From an uncultured Pseudomonadota bacterium (GTDB taxonomy: Bacteria; Pseudomonadota; Gammaproteobacteria; Methylococcales; Methylomonadaceae): a stretch of DNA of 64,000 nt. Every line of letters starts with the position of its first letter. Within the stretch, counting starts at the first letter, position 1. The translations under genes and the position numbers were made by a program. Below the pieces are notes generated by a model that did no database searches, was not told the origin of the DNA, and saw only the letters and a list, made by a program, of their open reading frames with translations. Shown piece by piece: positions 19,114 through 30,600 of this stretch. The stretch lies in NCBI GenBank assembly GCA_903867225.1, contig CAIPQN010000085.1, positions 52,667-116,666 on the forward strand, read 5' to 3'.

Positions 19114-21048
19114 ATGTCAAACTCAAATCCATCAAGCGGTTCGGAAGCGTTATTGCTTGAAAATAAACGATTAAAAAAAGCGTTACAAACGGCAGAATTA
19201 TGTTTTACTCAATTGAATGAAGTTGTTTTTTCAATCACTGAGAATGGTTTTTTAACATTTTTAAATCCCGCATGGGAAAAAATGACAGGCTTTTCGGTTG
19301 AAGATAGTCTGCATAAAACCCTTACAAATTACTTGTATTATGATGACACAAAAAAAGTATCTTTGGTTGTTTTAAATCCTGATATTTTACAAATTGAACG
19401 GCAAATTGAATTTAGAATTATCACCAAAGATAGACAAATTCGTTGGGTTTCCTTAACGTCAAAAATTACCACAACTGAAAATGGTCATATCGACAATATC
19501 GCAGGCACGTTAATTGATATTACGGATCGCGTAACAACCCAACAAGCATTAACTGCAAGTGAAGAGCGTTATGAGTTGGTAGCTAGTTCTTTTAACGATG
19601 GCATTTGGGATTGGGATTTAACAAACGATAATGTGTATTTGTCACCACGTTGGAAGGAAATGCTCGGTTATTCGTCTGATGAATTGCCAAATGCTTTATC
19701 AACGTGGAAAAATCTAATTCATCCTGATGATTCAGAAATGGCACTTCATGTTGTTGATGTTTTTTTAAAAAGCACCGAAATCTTTTACGAAAATATTCAG
19801 CGTTTGAAACACAAAAATGGCAGTTGGCTATGGATATTAGATCGTGGCATTGCCATACGCGATGCAAACAATAAAGTGTTGCGACTTTTTGGTTCCCACA
19901 CTGATATAACTCGTTTACGAACCACTGAAGAAACATTGTTGCAACGTGAACGTGAACTAAATAATGTGGTAAATTTTAGTGCTGACGGAATCGTGACATT
20001 TACCGAAGAAAGTTTAGTGAGTTCCGTTAATCCTGCATTTTTAGAAATAACGGGATTTAACAAAGATGAATTATTGATGATTAGCCAAAGTCAATTTAGT
20101 AAAAAAATGTTGGAAATCAGCCACCCTGCAAAACCTTATCGTTTGGAAGTAGGGCATGATGAACCTTTTTTAATGCAAATTTTAAGTGCAGATAATTTAC
20201 CCGTTAAGAAATTAGGGTTAAGCTTGCACAGTAATTCACCTGTATATCGCACATTACGTTTAACAAAATACTATTTGAACAACAGCATTATGCCCACCGT
20301 GATGTATTTCCGCGATGTCACGCTGGAAACAGAAATGGATCGCATGAAAAGTGAATTCTTATCTGTTGCAGCACATGAATTGCGAATGCCACTTTCAAGT
20401 ATGTATGGATATTGCGAGCTTTTACTGAATCGTGAATTTGATTCTTTGACACAACGTGATATTTTACAAACCGTTTATGGGCAGTGTACCAGTGTTGTTG
20501 AGATGATTAACGATTTGCTCGATTTAGCTCGAATTGAAACAGGTAGCGAGCAGTCTTTTAATTTCAGTTTTGAGCCGTTTGTTTCGATTATTAAAGAAAC
20601 ACTCAGCAGTTTGAAAATGCACGGTGATTTTCATAAGATAGAAGTTCATTATTTTATTGATGAATCGTTGCTTATTTATGCTGAAACGGAGCAAATTAAA
20701 CGGGCATTAGTTAATGTATTAAGTAATGCGTTCAAGTATTCACCCAGTCATCGAAAAGTGGTTTTAGAAATTAAACAACGAATAAATGACAAAGGTGTGG
20801 AACAAATTGGCGTAACCGTTGAAGATAAAGGCATTGGCATGAATCCACAACAAATTGCTCGACTTTTTGAACGTTTTTGGCGGGCTGATAATGTCCGAGA
20901 TATTGTCGGTTCAGGTTTGGGAATGGCATTAGTAAAAGAAATTGTCGATTTCCATCAAGGTGAAATCGAAGTAGAAAGTGAACTAGGACAAGGCACAAAA
21001 ATCGGCTTATGGTTTCCTCGTCGCTTCACAGATAATGAAGTTTTTTAA
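19114..21048 (+). CDS. Multi-PAS sensor histidine kinase
   Basis: PAS/PAC repeats (FLNPAWEKMTGFSVED, YLSPRWKEMLGYSSDELP, SVNPAFLEITGF), H-box VAAHELRMPLSSMYGYCELL, G-box GSGLGMALVKEI; no TM segments obvious. Confidence 0.9.
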   Translation: MSNSNPSSGSEALLLENKRLKKALQTAELCFTQLNEVVFSITENGFLTFLNPAWEKMTGFSVEDSLHKTLTNYLYYDDTKKVSLVVLNPDILQIERQIEFRIITKDRQIRWVSLTSKITTTENGHIDNIAGTLIDITDRVTTQQALTASEERYELVASSFNDGIWDWDLTNDNVYLSPRWKEMLGYSSDELPNALSTWKNLIHPDDSEMALHVVDVFLKSTEIFYENIQRLKHKNGSWLWILDRGIAIRDANNKVLRLFGSHTDITRLRTTEETLLQRERELNNVVNFSADGIVTFTEESLVSSVNPAFLEITGFNKDELLMISQSQFSKKMLEISHPAKPYRLEVGHDEPFLMQILSADNLPVKKLGLSLHSNSPVYRTLRLTKYYLNNSIMPTVMYFRDVTLETEMDRMKSEFLSVAAHELRMPLSSMYGYCELLLNREFDSLTQRDILQTVYGQCTSVVEMINDLLDLARIETGSEQSFNFSFEPFVSIIKETLSSLKMHGDFHKIEVHYFIDESLLIYAETEQIKRALVNVLSNAFKYSPSHRKVVLEIKQRINDKGVEQIGVTVEDKGIGMNPQQIARLFERFWRADNVRDIVGSGLGMALVKEIVDFHQGEIEVESELGQGTKIGLWFPRRFTDNEVF

Positions 21049-21068
21049 ATTAACAAAAAAGGGCAAAT

Positions 21069-21449
21069 ATGAGAGTTTTACTTGTTGACGATAATTTACA
21101 GATGAGAACATTGTTGCAAATTACATTTTCAACATCACCAAATGATCAAATTGTTCAGGCAGAAAATGGTGAAGATGCGATAAAAATTATTCGTTCGCAG
21201 CCCATCGACATAGTATTTTTAGATATTATGATGCCTGGTGATATTGATGGTTTGCAGGTGTGCGAATTTATTAAAACATCCGAAGAATATAAATCGTGTT
21301 TTGTCGTATTACTTTCTGCGAAAGGACAAAAAGCCGATATTGAATTGGGTTTAGCAAAAGGTGCTGATATGTATTTAACAAAACCATTTAGTCCTCTCGC
21401 GTTAATGAAAATTGTTGAAGATAGAGAATTCGCTACTAAACATAAATGA
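21069..21449 (+). CDS. Single-domain response regulator
   Basis: VLLVDDNLQMRTL, IVFLDIMMPGDIDGLQV, VVLLSAKGQ, YLTKPFSPLAL. Confidence 0.92.
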   Translation: MRVLLVDDNLQMRTLLQITFSTSPNDQIVQAENGEDAIKIIRSQPIDIVFLDIMMPGDIDGLQVCEFIKTSEEYKSCFVVLLSAKGQKADIELGLAKGADMYLTKPFSPLALMKIVEDREFATKHK

Positions 21450-21499
21450 AAAATATGTGCGAAAAGTCACAATAAGATCTGGCGTTTGCGGGTAAAAAA

Positions 21500-24400
21500 T
21501 TGGATAACAATAAAAAAGTAGTCGAACATAAAAAAGCCACTTTAAATTCAGTAAAGTATTCAATTTACGGTTTGACGCTTTTAGGAATTTTAATCCTGAC
21601 TATTGTGACTTCAGTACAAATCGGAAATTTTTTACGACAAGAATTAAATTTGCGTATCGGTGATGTTGTTCAAATTGTAGCTGAAAAAATCGACGGGGAT
21701 TTCCATCATCAAGTTCAAACGGTTTCAGATGAAAAAAGTGCCGCGTTTATAAAATTAAAAAATGATTTGGTGGTAATGCGTGAACACAGCACGGATATTT
21801 CCAACATTTACACCATGCGGAAATTGGATAACGGTGAGTTTGTTTTTATTGTTGACGGTTCCGCAAAAGATCAAAATGCAGTAGGTGATATTTATCCAGC
21901 TAAATCTGTGTCAGAAACGCTTATAAATGCCTTCAATGCAACCCCTGCAACCACTGAAAAATATGTTGAACCCGAAATTTATACCGATGATTGGGGGACA
22001 TGGTTATCAGCTTACGCACCTATTTTCACATCTTCAGGCAAACTAGACGGCATTGTTGGTATTGATATTTCTGCCGAAAGTATTCAAACGCACCAACTTG
22101 AATTTGTTCGCACCATTGCTATCGCAGCATTTGTTGTCGTTTTGTTTACGCTGCCTTTTATGTTTCGTTTAATGAAATTTATCAGCACAATGATTCAAGA
22201 GCGTGAACAGGCAAATCTTAATTTTGAACGTCAACAATATGCGGTAGATAAACACGCTATCGTGAGCATTACAGATAAATCAGGTCTGATTACTTATGCA
22301 AACGAAAAATTTGCGACGATTAGCGGTTATTCTCAAGCCGAGTTAATGGGACAAAATCATCGATTATTAAATTCTGGTCAGCATCCAAAGGAATTTTTTA
22401 TCGAAATGTGGCGAACAATTAGTAGCGGCAATGCTTGGGAAGCTAGAATTTGTAATCGCTCTAAATCAGGAAAATTATATTGGGTTCAATCGACCATTGT
22501 GCCTTTCTTTGATACGGAAGGGCAGATTGAAGGTTATATTTCACTCCGCACCGATATTACATCGCGAGCTAAAATGGAGCGTGAACAAACGCTCATCAAC
22601 GAAGCCATTAAAAAACAACTTACCAAAGCGAAAGACAATGCTGAACAGACTTCACGTTTAAAATCTGATTTTCTTTCGACGATGAGTCATGAAATCCGCA
22701 CGCCAATGAATGGCATTATTGGCATGACCGATTTGTTATTTGACACGAAGTTGGACGAAGAACAAATCGAATTTGCAAATATCATCAAAACATCATCACA
22801 AACATTATTAACCATCATCAACGATATTTTGGATTTCTCTAAAATTGAAGCGGGTGAATTAAAAATTGAATTGACCGAGTTTTCATTACAACAAGTGCTG
22901 GAAGGTAGTGCAGATGTTGTCGCCACGAAGGCTTATGAAAAATCGTTGTCACTTATGACATTTATTGATCCCGTAATTCCTAAAAAAGTTATCGGTGATC
23001 CCACACGATTACGCCAAGTTTTACTGAATTTTTTGAGTAATGCCGTTAAATTTACCGCTAAAGGTTCAGTGCATCTCAATGCAAAATTAGTCAATAAAAC
23101 CGATGACACCATAAAAGTTCGTATTGAAATTAGTGATAGTGGCATTGGTATTTCGCCCGAAAACCAAGAAAATTTATTCCAACCTTTTTCACAAGCTGAC
23201 AGTTCAACCACACGAAAATATGGTGGCACAGGTTTAGGATTATCTATTTCTAAACGCTTGGTTGAATTGATGAACGGGGAAATTGGTTTAGAAAGTAATT
23301 TGGGTGAAGGGTCAACGTTTTGGATTGAATTACCGCTTCAAATTGAATACCAAAAACACAATGTTTTAATTGAGCATTTAAGTGAAAAACGAGTGTTAGT
23401 GGTTGGTAAAAATACGGGACACCATGACATTTATTTAGCGTATTTAAGCGCGTGGGGATTTTTAATTAACACCACGGATAATGCAGATGAAATGTTATAT
23501 ATTCTTGAAGAAGCAGTTTCGCTCGAGCAAAATTATGATGTGGTTTTATTGGCAGAATTAAGTGTAAATGAAATTTTAACGATGATTCAGCAAATTCACA
23601 CCAAAGAAAATTTGAAAAATTTGCCAATTATTGCCTGCCAAGAAGCTATCGACAACCATTTAAAACGCCAACTTATTGAAAGTGGCATTTCCAGCGTACT
23701 TGTTAAACCTGTTAAACAATTAGCTTTATTTGATGCGATTGTTGCGATTTTACATCCAGAAGCATCGAAACAAATCGAAGAAGCACCCTTTATTCGTCAA
23801 GCCGTTGCAAACGGAAACCAGAATTTATTGCAGCGTGAGCATTTGATTTTGCTAGTTGAAGATAATTTAGTGAATCAACAAGTTGCAAAACATATTTTGC
23901 AAAAATTGGGTTATAGCATTCACATTGTCAACAACGGAAAGGAAGCCGTTGATTCTTTAGAAACGCTACCTTATTCGTTGGTGTTAATGGATTGTCAGAT
24001 GCCGATTATGGATGGTTTTGAAGCGACGCATACTATCCGCCAACGTGAGCAAAATTCTGAGAGTCGAAAACGTATTCCAATTATCGCAATGACGGCGAAT
24101 GCTGTTGAAGGTGATAGAGAATCTTGTTTAGAGTCAGGAATGGATGATTATGTTTCTAAACCGATTAGTGTAAGTATTTTGGCTGATGTCTTAAAAAAAT
24201 GGCTACCAGAAATAAAAGAGGAATCGCTGAAAATACCAATGGTAACTAAAGAAATTTTAGCAGATGAATTTATTGAAAGTTGCCCGATTGAAATAAATCG
24301 GCTGAATAATTTATTTGATAATGACGCGGAAATTATTACGGAAGTATTAGATATTTTTTGTGATTCACTTACGCCATTAAAATTAAAACTTACCAGTGCA

Positions 24401-24607
24401 GTTGAAGCAAAAACGGCAAATGTTAAATCGGTAGCGCACGAAATAAAAGGCGCATCTTATAATGTTGGAGCAGTTATTTTAGCCAAATTATCAGAAAAAC
24501 TTGAGGTTGTTGCAGCTCAACAAAACTGGGTAGAAATTGAGAATTTAACCGCTAAAATTGAAACTGAATTAGATCGCGTAGAAGAATTTATTAAGAGCAG
24601 AAAATAA
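21500..24607 (+). CDS. Hybrid sensor kinase (Cache-like sensor-PAS-HisKA-HATPase-REC(degenerate)-REC-HPt); TTG start
   Basis: H-box TMSHEIRTPMNGIIGMTDLL, N-box FLSNAVKFT, REC LLVEDNLVNQQVAKHILQ...LVLMDCQMPIMDGFEAT, C-terminal HPt VAHEIKGASYNVGA. Start codon is TTG at 21500. Confidence 0.9.
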   Translation: MDNNKKVVEHKKATLNSVKYSIYGLTLLGILILTIVTSVQIGNFLRQELNLRIGDVVQIVAEKIDGDFHHQVQTVSDEKSAAFIKLKNDLVVMREHSTDISNIYTMRKLDNGEFVFIVDGSAKDQNAVGDIYPAKSVSETLINAFNATPATTEKYVEPEIYTDDWGTWLSAYAPIFTSSGKLDGIVGIDISAESIQTHQLEFVRTIAIAAFVVVLFTLPFMFRLMKFISTMIQEREQANLNFERQQYAVDKHAIVSITDKSGLITYANEKFATISGYSQAELMGQNHRLLNSGQHPKEFFIEMWRTISSGNAWEARICNRSKSGKLYWVQSTIVPFFDTEGQIEGYISLRTDITSRAKMEREQTLINEAIKKQLTKAKDNAEQTSRLKSDFLSTMSHEIRTPMNGIIGMTDLLFDTKLDEEQIEFANIIKTSSQTLLTIINDILDFSKIEAGELKIELTEFSLQQVLEGSADVVATKAYEKSLSLMTFIDPVIPKKVIGDPTRLRQVLLNFLSNAVKFTAKGSVHLNAKLVNKTDDTIKVRIEISDSGIGISPENQENLFQPFSQADSSTTRKYGGTGLGLSISKRLVELMNGEIGLESNLGEGSTFWIELPLQIEYQKHNVLIEHLSEKRVLVVGKNTGHHDIYLAYLSAWGFLINTTDNADEMLYILEEAVSLEQNYDVVLLAELSVNEILTMIQQIHTKENLKNLPIIACQEAIDNHLKRQLIESGISSVLVKPVKQLALFDAIVAILHPEASKQIEEAPFIRQAVANGNQNLLQREHLILLVEDNLVNQQVAKHILQKLGYSIHIVNNGKEAVDSLETLPYSLVLMDCQMPIMDGFEATHTIRQREQNSESRKRIPIIAMTANAVEGDRESCLESGMDDYVSKPISVSILADVLKKWLPEIKEESLKIPMVTKEILADEFIESCPIEINRLNNLFDNDAEIITEVLDIFCDSLTPLKLKLTSAVEAKTANVKSVAHEIKGASYNVGAVILAKLSEKLEVVAAQQNWVEIENLTAKIETELDRVEEFIKSRK

Positions 24608-24634
24608 ATCACATCTACGCGATTGGTTCATTTG

Positions 24635-27600
24635 TTATGAAGTCATCGTTACCAAATCGTCTAATACGGAAATGGTTTTCACGCCTGTTAACGTAATAGA
24701 TTGCGCGGCAGGAGTTACTTCGCTGTCGTCCCACCATGTAAATAATTTCGATGTAGTATTAAAAAACCATTTCCCCGCCGCTGTGACAGAAGCTGCGCTG
24801 GTTGCAGCTGTTGTGCTTAATGCGGTTGTGGTATTTGAAGCATCAATATCTAAAACATCAGTAATTTTCATTCCAGCAACCGCACTGCCTGTTGTGTATG
24901 AATTCACTAATTCCACAATACTTACGCCCGTATTGGTGTAACCAAAAATCGTGTTGGCTTGAGCGGCCGTGGCAGATGTCGCGGTCAATGCTAGACCTGT
25001 CAATGTTTTAGTAATGGTTGTTGCTGCCATGACGGTAACAACATTTGCGGCTGTCCCCGTAATTCCTGTAACAGCTCCTGCACCAACGGTTACAGTCGTT
25101 GCTGCATCAATAGCAATCAAATCTGTTGCAGCAGCAACGCCAGCGGATAACGTTGTTGTGTAAGCGTTACCCGTGCCTGTTAATCCCGCTAATGTAGCCG
25201 CTGTTCCTGTGATGACTGTTTCTGTAATAACACCTGTGCCATTTGCGGCATCAATGATATTTAAATCAGCCACTGAAACAGTTGCATCAGAAGGCGTTAC
25301 AGCATAATTGGCGGGCTTTGTAATACCTGCTGATGAAATCACAGTTTTAATATCTGCCACTAACCCCGTTATTGCTGTAATCGCACCTGCGCCAACAGCA
25401 ACAGTTGTTGCGGTATCAATCGCAATCAAATCAGCAGCAGCTACAGAACCAGCCGATAATGTTGTGGTGTAAGCGTTCCCTGTGCCTGTTAGCACTTTCA
25501 AAGCAGCGGCTGTTCCAGTCGCAACGGTTGCTGTAATAATACCCGTGCCATTTGCCGCATCCATAATGTTTAAATCTGCTACCGAAACCGTTGCATCGGA
25601 TGGTGTCACTGCGTAATTAGTCGGTTTCGTAATTGTAGCCGCCGCAATAACCGTTTTGATATTTGCAGCAGTTCCAGTTATGCCTGTTAATGCTCCTGCA
25701 CCCACTGCGACAGTCGTTATTGCATCAAGCGCGATTAAATCTGCTGCAATTTCACTACCTGCTGATAATGTCATTGTGTAGGCATTTGTTGTTCCTGTTA
25801 ATGCTTTCAACGTCGTTGCTGTTCCTGCTACAACTGTCGCCGTCATAATGCCTGTACCATTTGCAGCATCAATCGTATTCAAATCTGCTACAGACACAGA
25901 TGTATCAGACAATGTGGCAGCATAGTTAGTAGGTTTCGTAATTGTCGTGGCGGCGATAATGGTTTTAATATCAGCGGCTAAACCTGTAACTCCTGTTAAT
26001 GAGCCTGCGCCAACAGTAACTGTCGTAATCGCATCAAGTGAGATTAAATCGGTTGCCGCTGCCACACCTGCAGACAATGTCATTGTGTAAGCATTGCCCG
26101 TTCCTGTTAATACGTTTAGAGCAGCGGCAGTTCCTGTGACGACGGTTGCAGTAATAACTCCCGTTCCATTTGCCGCATCAACGGTATTTAAATCGGCAAC
26201 GGAAACAGTTGCATCTGATGGTGTTACTGCATAGTTAGTAGGTTTAGTAATTCCTGTTGAAGCAATAACGGTTTTGATATTTGCCACAGTCCCCGTCATT
26301 GCGGTGATTGCACTTGCGTTAATTGCAACAGTGGTTATTGCATCAAGCGCAATCAAATCTGCTGCAATCACTGAACCCGCAGATAGCGTAGTGGTATAAG
26401 CGTTACCTGTTCCTGTTAATGTTTTTAAAGTAGCGGCTGTTCCCGTTACAACAGTTGCTGTAATAACGCCCGTTCCATTTGCCGCATCAATCGTATTTAA
26501 ATCAGCCACAGCAACCGTTGCATCTGATGGTGTCACTGCGTAATTAGTCGGTTTCGTGATCGTTGCCGCCGCAATAACAGTTTTGATATTTGCAGCTGTC
26601 CCAGTTATTCCAGTTAATGCTCCCGCACCAATGGCAACAGTAGTTATTGCATCAAGTGCAATTAAATCCGCTGCTGATTCACTACCTGCAGACAACACCA
26701 TCGTGTACGCATTGCCTGTTCCCGTTAATGTTTTTAGCGTAGTGGCTGTTCCTGTTGTCACCGTTGCGGTAATAATGCCCGTTCCATTTGCAGCATCAAT
26801 GGTGTTCAAGTCAGCAACTGAAACCGATGTATCAGAAAGTATGGCTGTGTAATTTGTTGGTTTTGTAATTCCTGCTGATGAAATAACGGTTTTAATGTCA
26901 GCGGCTAAACCAGTTATACCTGTTATTGCTCCAGCACCAACAGCCACAGTTGTTGCCGTATCAATCGCAATCAAATCGGCGGCGGCTGCCGTACCAGCTG
27001 ACAATGTTGTGGTGTAAGCGTTTCCTGTTCCTGTTAAGACTTTTAGAGCCGCCGCTGTTCCTGTAGCAACAGTTTCGGTAATAACGCCCGTTCCATTCGC
27101 AGCATCAATGATATTTAAATCTGCTACAGACACAGTAGTATCTGATGGCGTGACTGAAAAATTAGTTGGCTTCGTAATTCCAGCCGCAGCAATAACGGTT
27201 TTAATGTTTGCTACAGTACCTGTCATTCCCGTTAATGCACCCGCTCCAACAGCTACTGTTGTTATCGCATCAAGTGAAATCAAATCCGCTGCAATTTCAG
27301 AACCTGCTGATAACGTCATTGTGTAAGCGTTTGTTGTTCCTGTTAATGCTTTTAAAGTCGTTGCGGTTCCTGTCACGACTGTCGCGGTCATAATTCCTGT
27401 TCCATTCGCCGCGTCAATGGTATTCAAATCTGCCACTGAAACAGTCGCATCAGATAACGTTACCGCGTAATTCGTGGGTTTAGTGATGCCAGTCGCTGTG
27501 ATAATTGTTTTAGTATTTGCCGCTGTTCCTGTAATTGCAGTGACTGCCGCCGCTTTAACCGTAACAGTAGTTGCTGCATCAATCGCAATCAAATCAGCTG

Positions 27601-30600
27601 CAGCCGCCGAACCTGCAGATAACGTTGTTGTGTAAGCGTTGCCAGTCCCTGTTAAAACCGCTAACGATGCTGCTGTACCAGTCACAACTGTTGCTGTGAT
27701 AATTCCTGTAGTTGCAGCATCAATAGTATTTAAGTCCGTTACTGAAACAGTGGCATCTGAGGGTGTTACAGTAAAGCCAGTTGGTTTAGTAATTCCAGCT
27801 GAAGTTACAACAGTTTTAATGTCTGTTGCTAATCCCGTTATTCCTGTAATTGCTGATGCACCTACCGCAACCGTTGTTATTGCATCAAGTGCTATTAAAT
27901 CCGCAGCGGTAACAGAACCAGCTGTTAACGTTGTTGTATAGGCGTTGCCCGTGCCTGTTAATAATTTCAATGCAGCGGCTGTTCCAGTAACAGCTGTCGC
28001 GGTAATGATTCCTGTAGTTGCAGCATCCATCGTATTTAAATCTGCTACCGACACCGTAGTATCTGATGGTGTTATTGCATAATTAGTTGGTTTAGTAATA
28101 CCTGTTGCCGCAATAACCGTTTTGATATTTGCCGCTGTACCAGTAATAGACGTTAATGATGTTGCACCAACTGCTGTGGTTGTGTTTGTGTCAATGGTAT
28201 TCAAATCAGTCGCTGCCGCTGAACCCGCATCTAAAGTTGCTGTTATGTTAGCGGATTTGGTAACACTAGCAGCACTAATCGCCGTGGCAATTTCTGCTGC
28301 TGAACCTGTCAACGCTGTAATCGCAGTTGCAGTAACTGTGGCAGTCGTTAATGCGTCAATAGCAGATAAACTTGAAGCAACCACTGTGCTATCGGTTACG
28401 ACAACGACTTTATTGCTCGCTGCACCAAGGTCTACAACTAAATCTGTTGATGCTGTTCCATTGATTGTTCCCGCGACAGCATTTGCCGAAAGAGTTCCCG
28501 CAAATCCAGAAATAGTTCCCGCGTTAATCGCTGCAGTAATCGCTGTAATTTGAGAAGTATTTCCCGTAATCATTGTCACCGCTGAAGCGTTGATGGCAAC
28601 GGAGGTAATTGCATCAAGGGCTATTAAATTTGCTGCAGTAACCGTACCTGCAGCCAATGTTATTGTGTAAGCATTCACAGCATCTGTTGCCGTCAATGTT
28701 TTTAATGTACTGACTGCGGTTTCAGTCACCGTTGCTGTAATAATTCCAGAACCGTTAGCCGCATCAAGCGTATTTAAATCTGTTATTGATACCGAGGAAT
28801 CAGAAAGTGTTACCGAATAATTTGTACCTTTTGTAATCGTATCAGCTGCAACTACTGTTTTAACATTTGCGGCTGTACCAGTAATCGTTGAGACAGCTGT
28901 CGCATTAACATTGACCGAGGTAATAGAATCAAGCGTTATCAAATCAGTTGCCGCCACCGAACCCGCCGCGAGCGTCATCGTGTAAGCATTAACTGCACCT
29001 GTTGCAGTTAATGTTTTTAACGTAGTCGCGTTAGTTTCTAAAACGGTTGCAGTAACAATTCCAGTGCCATTTGCGGTATCAAGTGTATTTAAATTGGCGA
29101 CGGATACGGAATCTGATGCAGTGACTGCGTAATTAGTATTTTTTGTAATCGTACTAGAAGTAACAGCTGTTTTAACATTTGCAAAAGTACCTGTTATTTC
29201 TGTGACTGCGCTGGCATTTACGTTAACAGAAGTAATCGCATCAATAGCAATTAAATCCGCTGCTGCGACGGAACCTGCTGCAAGCGTTATCGTATAAGCA
29301 TTTACAGCACCAGTGTTGGTTAATGTTTTTAATGTTGTCGCATCTGTTTCCGTAACAGTCGCAGTAATAATTCCTGTGCCATTTGCAGCATCAAAATTAT
29401 TTAAATCCGTTACAGATACTGAACTATCTGACGGCATGACAGCATAATTGCTGTTTTTAGTAATTGTTGAGGCGGTAAGAACGGTTTGAATATCAGCCGC
29501 AGTGCCTGTAATTTCAGTGACTGCATTGGCATTAACATTCACCGCGGTAATCGCATCAATAGCAATCAAATCCGCTGCACTAACTGAACCTGCTGCCAAT
29601 GTTATTGTGTAAGCATTTACAGCGCCTGTTGCGGTCAATGTTTTTAACGTTGTCGCATCAGTTTCTGCAACGGTCGCGGTAATAATGTTCGTGCCGTTTG
29701 CGGTATCAATAGTGTTTAAATTTGCCACAGATACTGAAACATCAGAAAGCGTTACCGCATAATTCGCCGCTTTAGTGATTGTTCCCGCTGCAATAACCGT
29801 TTTAACATCAACAGCGTTGCCCGTGATTTCAGTAACAGCATTTGCATTAACGTTGACCGTGGTAATGGCATCAATAGCTATCAAATCTGCTGCTGCAACA
29901 GAACCTGCTGCGAGTGTTATTGTGTAAGCATTTACAGTACCTGTTGCGGTTAACGTTTTTAAGGTCGCTGAATCACTTTCTGTTACCGTTGCAGTGATAA
30001 CATCCGCGCCATTAGAGGCATCAAATATATTTAAATCAGCTACTGATGCAGCAATTTCTGACAACGTCGCTACATAATGAGTGCTTTTCGTAATCGTATT
30101 TGCTGCGATAACTGCTTTAATATCTGCTATTGAACCAATAATTTCAGTCACCGCACGCGCATCGACATTTATTGATGTTATTGCGTCAATAGCAAGTAAA
30201 TCCGCTGCGTTTGCCGACCCAGCAGCAAGTGTGATGGTGTAAGCATTTACAATCCCTGCAGCTGTTAAGTCTTTTAATACGGACGCACTGTTTTCTGAAA
30301 CTGTTGCGGTAATAACGCCTGTGCCGTTAGCTGCATCAAGGATATTCAAATCAGCTACCGATACCGATGTGTCAGTAGGTGACACCACATAATTCATACC
30401 TTTCGTAATCGTTCCAGACGAAATGACAGTTTTAATGTCAGTTACTGTGCCAGTAATTTCTGTTATTGCACTTGCATCGATATTTAAAGATGTAACGCTA
30501 TCAATAGTAATCAAATCGGCTGCCGCAGCTGAACCCGCCGCAAGTGTTATTGTGTAAGCATTGACTGAATTGGTCGCCGTTAATGTTTTTAAGGTCGCAA

